Positions 30,510-38,591 of a stretch of 64,000 nucleotides of DNA are shown here, piece after piece. How positions within the stretch are numbered: the first letter of the stretch is position 1; every line of letters starts with the position of its first letter. Source of the stretch: Paucibacter sp. TC2R-5 (GTDB taxonomy: Bacteria; Pseudomonadota; Gammaproteobacteria; Burkholderiales; Burkholderiaceae_C); assembly GCF_025717605.1 (NCBI RefSeq), contig NZ_JAJIRQ010000010.1, positions 1 to 64,000 on the forward strand, written 5' to 3'. A model generated the notes under the pieces. That model was not told the origin of the DNA. It made no database searches and worked only from the letters and a program-made list of their open reading frames with translations. The translations under genes and the position numbers were made by a program.

Positions 30510-30917
30510 TCAGGCGAATTCCTGGCGAACCAGCATCGTGTTCAGTTCGCGCAAGGCCCACAGCAGCGCCGCACTTGCGGCCAAGCAAGCCAGACCGAGT
30601 ATCACAGGCGAGCCCGCCACCCAAGGCAGCACCGGCAGCGAGAACAAAATCAGCGCCAGCAAGCCCAAGCTCAAGCGGCGCGCCCACTCCAGGCGGCGGA
30701 GCAGCCCCTGACCTGACGCAATCGACGCAGCCGAGGCCAGCACCAACAGCGCCTGGCCAGCCATCAACCACCAGCTATGTCCGGCAGCCGCAAAGCCACT
30801 CATGTGGCCAAACAAATAGCCGCTCAGACCCAGGCCCAACAAGCCCAGCAGCATCAGGGCCCAAGCCACGGCGCTGACCAAGGGCGAGCGATATCCAACA
30901 CGGAAGGTTATAGGCAT
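30510..30917 (-). CDS. Hypothetical small membrane protein, four predicted segments
   Basis: Protein of 135 aa that I do not recognise. Four hydrophobic segments can be placed at about 13-34, 44-66, 78-96 and 98-116, joined by short loops with a basic WARRLS loop, giving a helix bundle. The start at 30917 has a fair ribosome site (AGGAG about 8 nt upstream); the open frame to 30977 is less likely. The gene stands alone, converges exactly with the YchJ-type gene and diverges from truC with a 219-nt gap. Codon use is like its neighbours. No function is suggested. Confidence 0.6.
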   Translation of the reverse strand: MPITFRVGYRSPLVSAVAWALMLLGLLGLGLSGYLFGHMSGFAAAGHSWWLMAGQALLVLASAASIASGQGLLRRLEWARRLSLGLLALILFSLPVLPWVAGSPVILGLACLAASAALLWALRELNTMLVRQEFA

Positions 30918-31136
30918 GATGTTGACTCCTGATGCTTTGCACAACTTTGTTCGAACCCTTTGGTTCAAACGATTCATTCACACACAGCTGAGATGATGCG
31001 CGTGGCGTGTGACAGCATTCTTTCGGTGCTGCCCCATACGCGCCATACCCCCTGAATGGGGTATCGGTCATATCTGTGTGAAATCGCACCTTCATAGAGC
31101 AGCCTTGGCTCGCATAGGCAATATTCACCATCAGCC

Positions 31137-31826
31137 ATGTTGCAAATCATCTACATCGACGAACACCTCGTCGCCATCAACAAGCCGGCCGGCCTGCTCG
31201 TCCACCGCACGGCGCTGGACGCTCACGAGCAGCAATTCGCGCTGCAGATGCTGCGCGATCAGTTGGGGCGGCAGGTCTGGCCGGCCCACCGGCTAGACAA
31301 AGGCACCTCGGGGCTACTGCTGTTTGCACTCGATGCGCAAACCGCCTCACTGCTGGGCCAGACCTTCGAGCAAGGCCGGGCGCACAAACGCTACCGAGCC
31401 TTGGTGCGCGGCTGGCCAGCCGAGAGCGGCGTGATCGAGCACCCCTTGGCACGCGACCCGGAGCTGCCCTCGGCCGGCCAAACCATGTTGAGCGCACGCA
31501 CCGATTGGCGTTGCCTTGAACAGATCGAATGGCCGTTCAGCGTCGAAGGACGCTTTGCCAGCAGCCGCTACGCCTTGGTCGAGGCATGCCCGCTGACAGG
31601 CCGGCGCCACCAGATCCGCCGCCACCTCAAGCACATCGCTCACCCCATCATCGGCGACACCACCCATGGCAAGGGCGCGCACAACCGTGCCGTGGCTGCT
31701 CATCTGGGCCTGAACCGCCTGTGGTTGCATGGGCTGGAGCTACAGATCGCGCATCCCGTCAGCGGCGCGCCGCTGCTGCTACACGCACCGCTGGGCGAGG
31801 AATGGCAATTGCTCAAAAATCCTTAG
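31137..31826 (+). CDS. truC: tRNA pseudouridine synthase, RluA family, TruC-like
   Basis: Isomerises uridine to pseudouridine in RNA. The 229-aa protein is a compact RluA-type enzyme without S4 domain. The catalytic Asp is in HRLDKGTSGLLLFA (about residue 53-54), and the family motifs GRRHQIRRHL and HGLELQIAHP are visible. Size and lack of S4 domain point to TruC (tRNA U65), rather than RluA/RluC/RluD, though RluA-like enzymes are close. The ATG at 31137 is fairly clear from the family N-terminus. It is followed by rarD with overlapping reading frames upstream of its start but a 43-nt true gap. Confidence 0.85.
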   Translation: MLQIIYIDEHLVAINKPAGLLVHRTALDAHEQQFALQMLRDQLGRQVWPAHRLDKGTSGLLLFALDAQTASLLGQTFEQGRAHKRYRALVRGWPAESGVIEHPLARDPELPSAGQTMLSARTDWRCLEQIEWPFSVEGRFASSRYALVEACPLTGRRHQIRRHLKHIAHPIIGDTTHGKGAHNRAVAAHLGLNRLWLHGLELQIAHPVSGAPLLLHAPLGEEWQLLKNP

Positions 31827-31869
31827 CCGACAATGGGCCCATGATCCCATCACCGACCTCACCCCAAAC

Positions 31870-32760
31870 ATGAGCCGCGGCATCGTTTATGCCGCCCTCG
31901 CCTATCTGGCCTGGGGTTTGTTCCCGCTCTACTTCAAGCAGATCGCCCAAGTGCCGTCGCTGGAGGTGGTCATGCATCGCACGCTGTGGTGTCTGGTCTT
32001 TATGCTGGGGATCCTGGCTTTCATGAAGCGCTGGGCCTGGTTGGGCGAACTGCGCCGAACCCCAAAGGTGCTGGCCGCCTTCATGCTGTCGGCCTTGCTT
32101 TTGTCAGTGAACTGGGTGGTCTATGTCTGGGCCGTGCAAACCGACCATGTGCTGGACGCCAGTCTGGGTTACTTCATCAACCCGCTGGTCAATGTGGCGC
32201 TGGGTTATGTGTTTTTGCATGAGAGGCCGCGCCGGCTGCAATGGGCCGCTGTCGCCATGGCCGCTGCCGGCGTCTTGTGGCTGACGCTGCAAACCGGCCG
32301 CCTGCCCTGGGTGGCGCTGGTATTGGCGATCAGTTTTGGCTTTTACGGCCTGCTGCGCAAGATTGCCAAGCTGGGCGCCTTGGAGGGATTGACGCTGGAA
32401 ACCCTGATGCTGACGCCGATCGCGCTGACCGCTTTGGCTTGGTGGACTTGGACCGGCCAGAGCGCCATCTCGGCGGCGGTCACCCAGGGTGAAGTCGCGA
32501 CGATGGGCTGGCTGCTGTTTGCCGGGCCGCTGACCGCGATCCCTCTTCTGCTGTTCGCGGCCGGCGCCCGCCGCATCCCCATGGCGACGCTGGGCCTGTT
32601 GCAATACATCTCGCCCTCGCTGCAGTTCATGCTGGGCGTGTGGCTCTACCACGAGCCCATGCAGCCCTCGCGCCTGCTCGGCTTTGCCTTGATCTGGGCG
32701 GCGCTGCTGACCTACAGCCTGGAGGGCTGGTGGGCCAGCCGGCGCACAGCCCAGGCCTAA
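31870..32760 (+). CDS. rarD: RarD-type EamA-family permease
   Basis: Inner membrane transporter of 296 aa with ten predicted segments arranged as two EamA repeats. The N-terminus, MSRGIVYAALAYLAWGLFPLYFK, with LYFK and the following H-R-T-L-W, matches RarD (chloramphenicol-sensitive protein) proteins well. The ATG at 31870 aligns with that start; the ORF could be extended to 31729 inside truC but is not supported. The substrate of RarD proteins is unclear. Its stop lies 4 nt from the end of ahpF, which converges. Confidence 0.88.
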   Translation: MSRGIVYAALAYLAWGLFPLYFKQIAQVPSLEVVMHRTLWCLVFMLGILAFMKRWAWLGELRRTPKVLAAFMLSALLLSVNWVVYVWAVQTDHVLDASLGYFINPLVNVALGYVFLHERPRRLQWAAVAMAAAGVLWLTLQTGRLPWVALVLAISFGFYGLLRKIAKLGALEGLTLETLMLTPIALTALAWWTWTGQSAISAAVTQGEVATMGWLLFAGPLTAIPLLLFAAGARRIPMATLGLLQYISPSLQFMLGVWLYHEPMQPSRLLGFALIWAALLTYSLEGWWASRRTAQA

Positions 32761-32764
32761 AACC

Positions 32765-34324
32765 TCAGGCAGGCAAACGCATCATGTAATCAAACGCGCC
32801 GAGTGCCGCCTTGGCGCCATCGCCAGTCGCGATGATGATCTGCTTGAAGGGCACGGTCGTCGCATCGCCCGCCGCGAACACACCGGGCAGCGAGGTCTGG
32901 CCCTTGGGGTCGACAATGATTTCGCCATGCTTGCTCAGCTCGACCACACCCTTCAACCACTCGGTGTTGGGTACCAAGCCGATTTGCACGAACACACCTT
33001 CCAGCTCGATGTGCTTGGCCTCGCCGCTGACCCGGTCGGTGTAGCTCAGGCCATTCAATTTGCCGGCCGCGCCGGTGAACTCGGTCGTTTGCGCGTTCAC
33101 ATGAATCGTCACGTTAGCCAAACTCTTGAGTTTGTTGACCAAGACCGCGTCGGCACGCAAGGCCTCGCCGAATTCGATCAAGGTCACCTGGGCGACGATG
33201 CCGGCCAGATCGATCGCCGCTTCAACACCTGAATTGCCGCCGCCGATGACCGCCACGCGTTTGCCCTTGAACAGCGGGCCGTCGCAATGCGGGCAGTAGG
33301 CGACGCCCTTGTTCTTGTATTCCTCTTCGCCGGGCACGCCGACATGGCGCCAGCGCGCGCCGGTCGACAGGACCACCGACTTGGCCTTCAGCGCGCCACC
33401 GTTGGCTAGTTTGATCTCGATCAGGCCGCCCGGCGTCGTCGCTGGGATCAGCGCTTCGGCGCGTTGCAGATTCATGATCTCGACGTCGTACTCCTTGACA
33501 TGCGCTTCCAGCGCGGCGGCGAATTTCGGCCCGTCGGTCTCCAGCACCGAGACATAGTTCTCGATCGTCATCGTGTCATTGACTTGGCCACCGAAGCGCT
33601 CAGCGGCGATGCCGGTGCGAATGCCTTTGCGAGCGGCGTACACGGCAGCCGCAGCGCCGGCCGGGCCGCCACCGACGATCAGCATGTCGAACGGTGCCTT
33701 CTCGCTCAGCTTGGCCGCGTCGCGGGCCGCCGCACCAGTGTCCAGCTTGGCGACGATTTCTTCGACGCTCATCTTGCCGGCACCGAACACCGCGCCGTTC
33801 AAGTAAATGCTGGGCACGGCCATGATTTCGCGCTCGTTCACCTCGTCCTGGAACAAGCCACCGTCGATCACCACGGTCTTGATCTTGGGATTCAGCACCG
33901 CCATCAAGCTAAGTGCCTGCACCACGTCCGGGCAGTTGTGGCAGGTCAAGGACATATAGACCTCGAAGCTGAATTCGCCGTCCAGGCCCTTGATCTGCGC
34001 AATCGTCTCGTCAGAGACCTTGGGCGGATGGCCGCCGACCCACAGCAGCGCCAGCACCAGAGACGTGAACTCATGGCCGAGCGGGATGGCGGCAAAGCGC
34101 AACTTCATGTCCGAGCCGATGCGATTCAGGCTGAAGGACGGGCGGCGCGCGTCTTGGCCGTCGGTCTTCAGCGTGATCTTGTCGGACATGGCCGCGATCT
34201 CTTGCAGCAGGTCCAGCAGTTCGGCCGACTCGGGCCGCTGATCCAGGCTGACTTCGATTTCAAACGGCAGCGTGACGCGCTCGAGGTAGGCGTGGAGCTG
34301 GGTCTTCAGATGGCTGTCCAACAT
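32765..34324 (-). CDS. ahpF: Alkyl hydroperoxide reductase subunit F
   Basis: NADH- and FAD-dependent disulfide reductase (519 aa) that recycles AhpC. The N-terminal thioredoxin-fold part has the redox pair CHNC at 128/131; the C-terminal thioredoxin-reductase-like part begins near 212 with the FAD motif GGGPAGAA and has its redox pair CPHC at 344/347, plus [10 protein letters not shown] for NADH binding. The domain order is the standard AhpF. It lies 222 nt from ahpC in the same direction, but the gap holds hairpins, so its promoter may be separate or expression may run through from ahpC. Confidence 0.97.
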   Translation of the reverse strand: MLDSHLKTQLHAYLERVTLPFEIEVSLDQRPESAELLDLLQEIAAMSDKITLKTDGQDARRPSFSLNRIGSDMKLRFAAIPLGHEFTSLVLALLWVGGHPPKVSDETIAQIKGLDGEFSFEVYMSLTCHNCPDVVQALSLMAVLNPKIKTVVIDGGLFQDEVNEREIMAVPSIYLNGAVFGAGKMSVEEIVAKLDTGAAARDAAKLSEKAPFDMLIVGGGPAGAAAAVYAARKGIRTGIAAERFGGQVNDTMTIENYVSVLETDGPKFAAALEAHVKEYDVEIMNLQRAEALIPATTPGGLIEIKLANGGALKAKSVVLSTGARWRHVGVPGEEEYKNKGVAYCPHCDGPLFKGKRVAVIGGGNSGVEAAIDLAGIVAQVTLIEFGEALRADAVLVNKLKSLANVTIHVNAQTTEFTGAAGKLNGLSYTDRVSGEAKHIELEGVFVQIGLVPNTEWLKGVVELSKHGEIIVDPKGQTSLPGVFAAGDATTVPFKQIIIATGDGAKAALGAFDYMMRLPA

Positions 34325-34499
34325 GGCGGTTCTCCTTGGGGTTTAGGCGTGACTAGGCTAAGTCACATTGAAAACACCCTGGTCGAGGCCGGGACGCTTT
34401 CAGCGTGGCTTGAAGTCCAAGCGTTGCGCTGGGGAAAGTGCAAACCCTCCCGGGCCTGCAACTTCGACAAACATTTGATCTAGGCGACCTAGTCAGTTG

Positions 34500-34538
34500 G
34501 GGACAGAGCTACTCGCTGACGCTCGATCGGTCTGTCCC
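34500..34538 (-). terminator. Hairpin downstream of ahpC
   Basis: GGGACAGA (34500-34507) pairs perfectly with TCTGTCCC (34531-34538), only 8 nt beyond the ahpC stop. A 23-nt loop separates the arms, and no T-run follows, so it may be an attenuating hairpin, letting some transcripts continue into ahpF, more than a true terminator. A short dyad, CTAGG-CGA-CCTAG, lies just below it in the gap. Confidence 0.4.
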
Positions 34539-34546
34539 GCAATTCA

Positions 34547-35110
34547 TTAGATTTTGCCAACCAGATCCAGCGACGGAGCGATGGTCCTAGAACCTTCGTT
34601 CCACTTGGCTGGGCAAACCTGGCCTGGATTGGCGGCCGTGTAACGGGCGGCCTTCAGCTTGCGCAGGGTTTCCTTGACGTCACGGGCGATTTCGTTCGAG
34701 TGGATCTCGGCAGTCTTGATGATGCCGTCTGGGTTGATCACGAAGGTGCCGCGCAGCGCCAGACCTTCTTCTTCGATGTGCACGCCGAATGCGCGGGTCA
34801 GCTTGTGGGTTGGGTCACCCACCAGTGGGAACTTGGCTTTGCTCACCGCAGGCGAAGTCTCGTGCCAGACCTTGTGCGAGAAATGCGTGTCGGTGGTGAT
34901 GATGTAGACCTCGGCGTCGGCCTTCTGGAATTCGGCATAGTGCTCGGCCGCGTCTTCCACTTCGGTTGGGCAGTTGAAGGTGAAGGCCGCTGGCATGAAG
35001 ATCAGCACCGACCACTTGCCCTTCAGCGACTCTTCGCTGACGGTGATGAACTTGCCGTTGTGAAAGGCTTCGGTCTTGAAGGGCTGGACTTGGGTATTGA
35101 TCAGGGACAT
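34547..35110 (-). CDS. ahpC: Alkyl hydroperoxide reductase subunit C (peroxiredoxin)
   Basis: Two-cysteine peroxiredoxin (187 aa) reducing hydrogen and organic peroxides. The peroxidatic Cys is Cys 47 in FTFNCPTE and the resolving Cys is Cys 166 in GQVCPAKW. A Thr three residues before the Cys in the PxxxTxxC motif (PAAFTFNC) is conserved. The length is exact for bacterial AhpC. The ATG at 35110 (MSLINTQ) is the family start; the open frame to 35221 is not supported. It is arranged ahpC-ahpF, the usual order. Confidence 0.97.
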   Translation of the reverse strand: MSLINTQVQPFKTEAFHNGKFITVSEESLKGKWSVLIFMPAAFTFNCPTEVEDAAEHYAEFQKADAEVYIITTDTHFSHKVWHETSPAVSKAKFPLVGDPTHKLTRAFGVHIEEEGLALRGTFVINPDGIIKTAEIHSNEIARDVKETLRKLKAARYTAANPGQVCPAKWNEGSRTIAPSLDLVGKI

Positions 35111-35289
35111 GACGGGTTCCTTTGGGTTGAAAAACAAAACTAACGAACGAAAGACACGGTAAAAAACTTGCAGTGCCTGAATCATAAGAGCAAGAGCTTG
35201 CCCGCAGTTTTGATAAATCAAATCACCGTCATTGCCTGAGCCTATTGGCCCAGGCTATTCAACCAGCACCCGCGATAGCCATAAAACCG

Positions 35290-36534
35290 TCACAGTGCTT
35301 CCAGCGCCAGCAGTTCCTCCACCGTCTGGCGGCGACGAATCAGGCGCTCGCTGTCGCCGTCAACCATGACTTCGGCCACCAGGGGGCGGCTGTTGTAATT
35401 GCTGGACATCGAAGCACCATAGGCCCCGGTGTCATGGATCAGCAGCAAATCTCCAACCCGGGCCTGCGGCAATTCACGCGGCTCAACCACCCCGCCCTCG
35501 CCTTGCGTGAACACGTCGCCCGACTCGCACAAAGGCCCGGCCACCACGGTGGCTAGCAGCGGGCGAGGCTCGGCATCTGCGGGGATCAAGCTCATCGCGT
35601 GATAGCTGCCATACATGGCCGGCCGCATCAGCTCGCTGAACCCTGAATCCACCATCACAAAGTGATTGCGGCCCGCGTTCTTGCTGGCTCGCACCTCGGA
35701 AATCAGCACGCCGGACTCGGCAACCAGAAAGCGACCGGGCTCAATCTCCAGCCCGATGGCATGGCCGAGCAAGGCCTCGGCCTGCTTGCGGGCGGCATCC
35801 CAGAGGCCGAAGTAATGCTGGGTGTCGACGCTGGCGTCACCGTAGCGGTAAGGCGTCGACAGGCCGCCTCCGCTGGAGATCGCCTGCAAATCATGGCCGG
35901 CTTCATGGGCCTGCTTGACGAAACCCACCATCGCGCCGCAAACCTCGGACAGGTGCCCATAGTCAACGCCGGAGCCAATATGCATATGCAGGCCCACCAG
36001 CTTCAGGCCATGCTGGCGCACCGCAGCCAAAGCATTCAGCAACTCGGTGTGCCAGATGCCATGCTTGCTGTGCTCGCCGCCGGTATTGGTCTTGTTGCTG
36101 TGGCCATGGCCAAAGCCGGGGTTGATGCGCAGCCAGACCGGGTGGCCGGGCGAGACCGCCCCCAACTGATGCAGCATGTCGATCGAACCTGCATTGACCG
36201 GAACACGGTGTTGAACCACGGTGGCCAGCGTCGCATGGTCAAACAGATCAGCGGTGAAGACAATTTCTGACGGCTCCCCTCCGGCAACAAAACCAGCGGC
36301 TAAAGCACGCAGGATTTCGCCGCGCGACACCGCATCGACCTTGACGCCCTGCTCCCGCATCAGGCGCAGGATATGGGTGTTGGAGCAAGCTTTCTGGGCA
36401 AAACGAATCGTGTCAAAAGCGGCCAAGGCCTTGATCCGCGCACGGATGGTGGCGGCGTCGTAAACCCACAGCGGTGTGCCGAAGCTGGCGGCCAGCGATT
36501 GGATACGGGCGGGAGTCAAGGTGGCGGCAGGCAT
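35290..36534 (-). CDS. lysA: Diaminopimelate decarboxylase
   Basis: PLP enzyme (414 aa) making L-lysine from meso-diaminopimelate. The PLP-binding Lys is in RFAQKACSN (about residue 45-48) in the N-terminal alanine-racemase-like TIM barrel; HMHIGSG, SSGGGL, EPGRFLV and the C-terminal CESGDVF motifs are those of group IV decarboxylases. Unusually for LysA, the family core is somewhat diverged (KACSN rather than KAN), like the lysR-linked enterobacterial LysA. ATG at 36534 is preferred; 36582 is an in-frame alternative. It diverges from lysR, its likely activator. Downstream, an imperfect hairpin lies at 35234-35255. Confidence 0.92.
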   Translation of the reverse strand: MPAATLTPARIQSLAASFGTPLWVYDAATIRARIKALAAFDTIRFAQKACSNTHILRLMREQGVKVDAVSRGEILRALAAGFVAGGEPSEIVFTADLFDHATLATVVQHRVPVNAGSIDMLHQLGAVSPGHPVWLRINPGFGHGHSNKTNTGGEHSKHGIWHTELLNALAAVRQHGLKLVGLHMHIGSGVDYGHLSEVCGAMVGFVKQAHEAGHDLQAISSGGGLSTPYRYGDASVDTQHYFGLWDAARKQAEALLGHAIGLEIEPGRFLVAESGVLISEVRASKNAGRNHFVMVDSGFSELMRPAMYGSYHAMSLIPADAEPRPLLATVVAGPLCESGDVFTQGEGGVVEPRELPQARVGDLLLIHDTGAYGASMSSNYNSRPLVAEVMVDGDSERLIRRRQTVEELLALEAL

Positions 36535-36630
36535 GGGGCTGATTCCTACAAGATGGACGAGAACAAAGAATGCACTCAGCATGCCAGCGTCTTATCATTC
36601 GCACAAATGCTTTGTATTCTTAGCTTTATT

Positions 36631-36643
36631 CATATCTGATATG
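36631..36643. promoter_or_regulatory. Perfect palindrome in the lysA-lysR gap
   Basis: CATATC-T-GATATG is a perfect dyad centred at 36637, starting 20 nt before the lysR ATG and within the 116-nt divergent gap. LysR-type regulators bind A/T-rich dyads near divergent promoters, so this could be the LysR operator used for autoregulation; its nearness to the lysR start fits repression of lysR. No typical T-N11-A site is obvious beyond it. Confidence 0.45.
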
Positions 36644-36650
36644 GTTTGAC

Positions 36651-37601
36651 ATGGCAGCAGCCCTGACCCACCGACACATCGAAGTCTTCCGCGCCGTCAT
36701 GACGGCCGGCAGCGTGACCGAGGCCGCCGCCCTCTTGCACAGCTCACAGCCCACCGTGAGTCGCGAACTGGCACGGCTGGAGTTTTTGCTCGGCTATGCC
36801 CTGTTCGAGCGCCTGCGCGGCCGCCTCAAACCGAATGCCCGCGCCCTGAGCTTGTTCGACGAAGTGCAGCGTAGCTACCAAAGCCTGGACCATATCGCTG
36901 GCCGTGCGCATGCTTTGGGCCGTGCCGAGCAGGCGGTGCGCTTAAGCGTGCTGTGCCTGCCTGCGCTCAGCCATGCCTTGCTGCCGGGCGCCTGTGCCGA
37001 TTTCATGGCCCAGCACAGTGGCGTGCAGCTAACTGTCACGCCGCAGGAGTCGCCGCTACTCGAAGAATGGATGAGCGCCCAACGCTTTGACCTGGGCTTG
37101 ACCGAGCAGGTTCACCAAGCGCCGGCCGGCACCCAGTTGCTGCCGTTGCTGGCGATGGACGAGGTCTGCATCTTGCCGGCAGGCCATGCGCTGCTGGCCA
37201 AGACGGTGCTGACGCCTGCTGATTTTGAGGGTTTGGACTTCGTCAGCCTGTCCGCCGACGACCCCTACCGGACCCAGCTCGACGCGATCTTTGCGCAACA
37301 AGGTGTGAGCCGGCGTCTGCGCATGGAAACGCATAGCGCAGTGGCCGTCTGCGCAATGGTCAGTGCCGGATTGGGCTTGGCCATCGTCAACCCCTTGACC
37401 GCTTTGGCACTGGCCGGGCCGCAGCTGCATCTGAGGCCGTTCAGCGAGTCGGTGCCGTTCAAGGTGGCGGCCTTACTGCCGCTGCACAGGCCTGCTCAGC
37501 CGCTGGTGGGCGAGTTGATTGAATGCCTAAAGCGAGAAACTGAAAATCTGCAAATTCGCTTTGCTGCCGCAGCAAACTTAGAGCGATCGATGCGCGCATA
37601 G
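36651..37601 (+). CDS. lysR: LysR-type activator of lysA
   Basis: LysR-family regulator of 316 aa. The helix-turn-helix spans about 8-66 (TEAAALLHSSQPTVSRELARLE) and the effector domain about 95-300. The H-I-E-V-F-R-A-V-M start and the Q-P-T-V-S-R-E turn match LysR of enterics, and the gene diverges from lysA, as there. It is expected to activate lysA when lysine is scarce and diaminopimelate is present. The last residues (ERSMRA) and stop lie inside a 26-bp sequence repeated at the end of folE2, so the C-terminus is probably altered from its ancestral form. Confidence 0.9.
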   Translation: MAAALTHRHIEVFRAVMTAGSVTEAAALLHSSQPTVSRELARLEFLLGYALFERLRGRLKPNARALSLFDEVQRSYQSLDHIAGRAHALGRAEQAVRLSVLCLPALSHALLPGACADFMAQHSGVQLTVTPQESPLLEEWMSAQRFDLGLTEQVHQAPAGTQLLPLLAMDEVCILPAGHALLAKTVLTPADFEGLDFVSLSADDPYRTQLDAIFAQQGVSRRLRMETHSAVAVCAMVSAGLGLAIVNPLTALALAGPQLHLRPFSESVPFKVAALLPLHRPAQPLVGELIECLKRETENLQIRFAAAANLERSMRA

Positions 37602-37737
37602 GCGCTGTGGTTGTGCCAACGCTCACATCGCTGCGCGATATTAACGTTGTCCAATCACAGCCTTGGCGCTTCAGCGCCAAGCCGCACAAAGCGCGGGCTT
37701 ATGCGCGCTCTATGCGCGCATAAGCGCTGTGGTTGTG
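37590..37737. repeat. 26-bp direct repeat at the lysR and folE2 3' ends
   Basis: The 26-bp sequence at 37590-37615 recurs at 37712-37737 with one mismatch (37601 versus 37723), in the same orientation, 122 bp apart. The second copy is the folE2 tail (HNHSAYARI); read on the minus strand, the first copy encodes the same peptide with a silent change and lies across the lysR stop. Confidence 0.9.
37662..37681. terminator. Hairpin between converging lysR and folE2
   Basis: CTTGGCGCT (37662-37670) pairs perfectly with AGCGCCAAG (37673-37681). It sits between the two converging genes and could end both transcripts, though no T-run follows on either strand. Confidence 0.4.
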
Positions 37738-38496
37738 TATGGATTCAAAATTCTCGACATCGACCGCATAACGCCCAATCCGCGCGTCGGCATTCAGTCG
37801 CAAGGCCACATCCCGCACCAGGTCCTCGACGAACTTGGGGTTCTCATAAGCATGCTCGGTGACCCATTTCTCGTCGGCGCGCTTGAGCAGCGGCCAGAGC
37901 TCGCTGGAGGCGCTTTCTTCGGCGAATCTAACCAATTCCAGCCAGCTGATGGGCGCGCCGCCGCTCAGCTCAGCCCGGATCGTCACCAAGGAACGCTGGT
38001 TGTGCGCGCCATAGTCCGAAATTTCTTTCGAGCAAGGACACAAACTCTTCACCGGCACGGCCACCTCGGCCCACACCGAGGTCAAGCCGGCCCGTGTCTC
38101 GGAGATCAAGGCACCCTGGTAGTCCAACATGCTCTCGATGCCGGACACCGGCGCACGCTTGCGCAGGAAAAAGGCAAAACGCACCTCGATGCGGCCGTCT
38201 TGCGCTTCCAGCTTGCTGAGCATCTGGCCGTGCAGCTCGCGCAAGGACTCCGCTGTCAGCGGCGCGTTCAAAGCGTCCAGCCAAGCGACGAAGCGGGACA
38301 TATGCGTGCCCTTCTTCTCGGCCGGCAGCGCCACATCCAAGGTCCATGAGCCGACCGTTGTTTGCGCCTGCTTGCCGACCTGGATCTGCAAGGGATAACG
38401 GACATCCTTGACGCCAACGCGCTGAATCAATAGATGCCGCTCATCGCGCTCGCTTTGGGTGTCGGGGATGTGCAGGGCGCTGGTGACTTGATTCAT
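37699..38496 (-). CDS. folE2: GTP cyclohydrolase FolE2 (type IB)
   Basis: First enzyme of folate synthesis (265 aa), converting GTP to dihydroneopterin triphosphate; this type uses various divalent metals and often replaces FolE under zinc shortage. Key motifs are [10 protein letters not shown] with the metal-binding Cys (about 152-158), NQRS (about 168) and the C-terminal [11 protein letters not shown], with the histidines at the metal/substrate site. The length is normal. It follows dxs at 95 nt on the same strand. Its final codons contain the 26-bp repeat shared with the lysR end. Confidence 0.93.
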   Translation of the reverse strand: MNQVTSALHIPDTQSERDERHLLIQRVGVKDVRYPLQIQVGKQAQTTVGSWTLDVALPAEKKGTHMSRFVAWLDALNAPLTAESLRELHGQMLSKLEAQDGRIEVRFAFFLRKRAPVSGIESMLDYQGALISETRAGLTSVWAEVAVPVKSLCPCSKEISDYGAHNQRSLVTIRAELSGGAPISWLELVRFAEESASSELWPLLKRADEKWVTEHAYENPKFVEDLVRDVALRLNADARIGRYAVDVENFESIHNHSAYARIERA

Positions 38497-38591
38497 GCTG
38501 AAGAAAATGGACCGTGGATACTTGATTAAGGCAAGGCGCCCAGCATGCCAGCTATTGCCAAGCCCTGCCGCCGCAAGGACTTGATTGATGG

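Noticed and set aside
35234-35278. OxyR site or lysA terminator upstream of ahpC
   Set aside because: CTAT and ATAG tetramers occur but their spacing does not match the OxyR pattern, and the imperfect hairpin has no T-run.
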